This document shows positions 9,920-10,120 of a stretch of 10,120 nt of DNA, piece by piece. The stretch spans positions 4,339-14,458 of the forward strand of contig PFWQ01000028.1 of NCBI GenBank assembly GCA_002791215.1, written 5' to 3'. Position numbers and translations under genes: made by a program. The notes beneath the pieces were generated by a model that saw only the letters and a list, made by a program, of their open reading frames with translations, ran no database searches and was not told the origin of the DNA. Origin of the DNA: a candidate division SR1 bacterium CG_4_9_14_3_um_filter_40_9. Lineage in GTDB: Bacteria; Patescibacteriota; Gracilibacteria; Absconditabacterales; Absconditicoccaceae. How positions within the stretch are numbered: position 1 is the first letter of the stretch; the number at the start of each line of letters is the position of its first letter.

Positions 9920-9937
9920 GTGGGATGTTTGTTTATC

Positions 9938-9990
9938 AAAAAAATCCCCCCGGAGTTTACCCCGCAAGGCGGGGAGGCAGAGAGATTTTT
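9938..9990 (-). terminator. Hairpin terminator after the membrane-protein gene
   Basis: CCCCGC-AAG-GCGGGG (9960-9974) sits inside a larger inverted repeat closed by AAAAATC (9940-9946) and GATTTTT (9984-9990). On the minus strand the stem is followed by seven T, and on the plus strand by five T, so it may work in both directions. It follows the stop of the right-edge gene by about 16 bp and should separate it from the toxin-antitoxin transcript. Confidence 0.7.
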
Positions 9991-10005
9991 AGGAAAATAT
10001 ATTGA

Positions 10006-10120
10006 TTATTGCGTTATTCCACCACCAACTCCACCACCACCAGGTTGCCCAGCAACTCATCCGATTATCCGGAAGATAGCGCTTACGATGATCCAAGACA
10101 GACCGATGATAGCAAGACCT
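10006..10120 (-). CDS. C-terminal fragment of a small membrane protein, possibly T4SS-pilin-like
   Basis: The gene enters from the right edge and stops at TAA (10006-10008). About 38 residues are visible: GLAIIGLSWIIVSAIFRIIG, a single hydrophobic membrane helix, then GVAGQPGGGGVGGGITQ, a flexible Gly-rich end. One Gly after the helix is TGA. Small two-helix pilin-like membrane proteins (TrbC/VirB2-like) that end in a GLAII-type helix are common in Patescibacteria, and this tail fits that type. The N-terminal half is outside the window, so the family call is an inference. Confidence 0.5.

Noticed and set aside
9746..10005. Small proteins on either strand of the hairpin block (61 and 73 codons)
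   Set aside because: Both frames run straight through nested palindromes and a terminator, have no start context, and look like chance translation of a repeat element.

Overview
The window reads correctly only if UGA is translated as glycine (genetic code 25). Under the standard code every long gene breaks into short pieces. With UGA as Gly, intact and highly conserved proteins appear: the Pth start becomes [20 protein letters not shown] (two of its glycines are TGA), and LigA, DnaE, a sugar-phosphate transferase and a DHH phosphoesterase all become full-frame. This code is known from Candidatus Absconditabacteria (SR1) and Gracilibacteria (BD1-5) of the Patescibacteria/CPR, so the source is almost certainly one of these. 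The sequence alone does not tell which.

Layout. Positions 1-88 hold the tail of a helical protein (+). Positions 116-670 are pth (+), followed by a hairpin terminator. Positions 671-949 are a non-coding convergent spacer full of hairpins and inverted repeats. From there to the right edge everything reads on the minus strand. Going down the map these are ligA (950-3217), a membrane sugar-phosphate transferase (3330-4730), an NrnA-like DHH phosphoesterase (4819-5808), dnaE (5879-8725), an AbiEii-type nucleotidyltransferase toxin (8737-9381) and its putative antitoxin (9314-9637). A non-coding block of small hairpins follows (about 9740-9990), then the C-terminus of a small Gly-rich membrane protein that runs off the window.

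Transcription of the minus block probably starts at a good extended -10 promoter (9704-9731) just upstream of the antitoxin. From there it can run through antitoxin, toxin and dnaE, since toxin and dnaE are only 11 bp apart. The housekeeping content is replication/repair (DnaE, LigA), translation (Pth), nucleotide recycling (DHH) and envelope glycan assembly (sugar transferase).

Two things stand out. First, DnaE starts at the boundary between the PHP and palm domains. The PHP domain (about the first 235-285 residues of a normal bacterial Pol III alpha) is missing, and an AT-rich toxin-antitoxin module sits exactly where it should be. Second, most inter-gene gaps are built almost entirely of degenerate 7-bp (in one gap 10-bp) tandem arrays. 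The same 7-bp arrays, plus small palindromic insertions, also lie in frame inside ligA, and a related palindrome lies inside pth.
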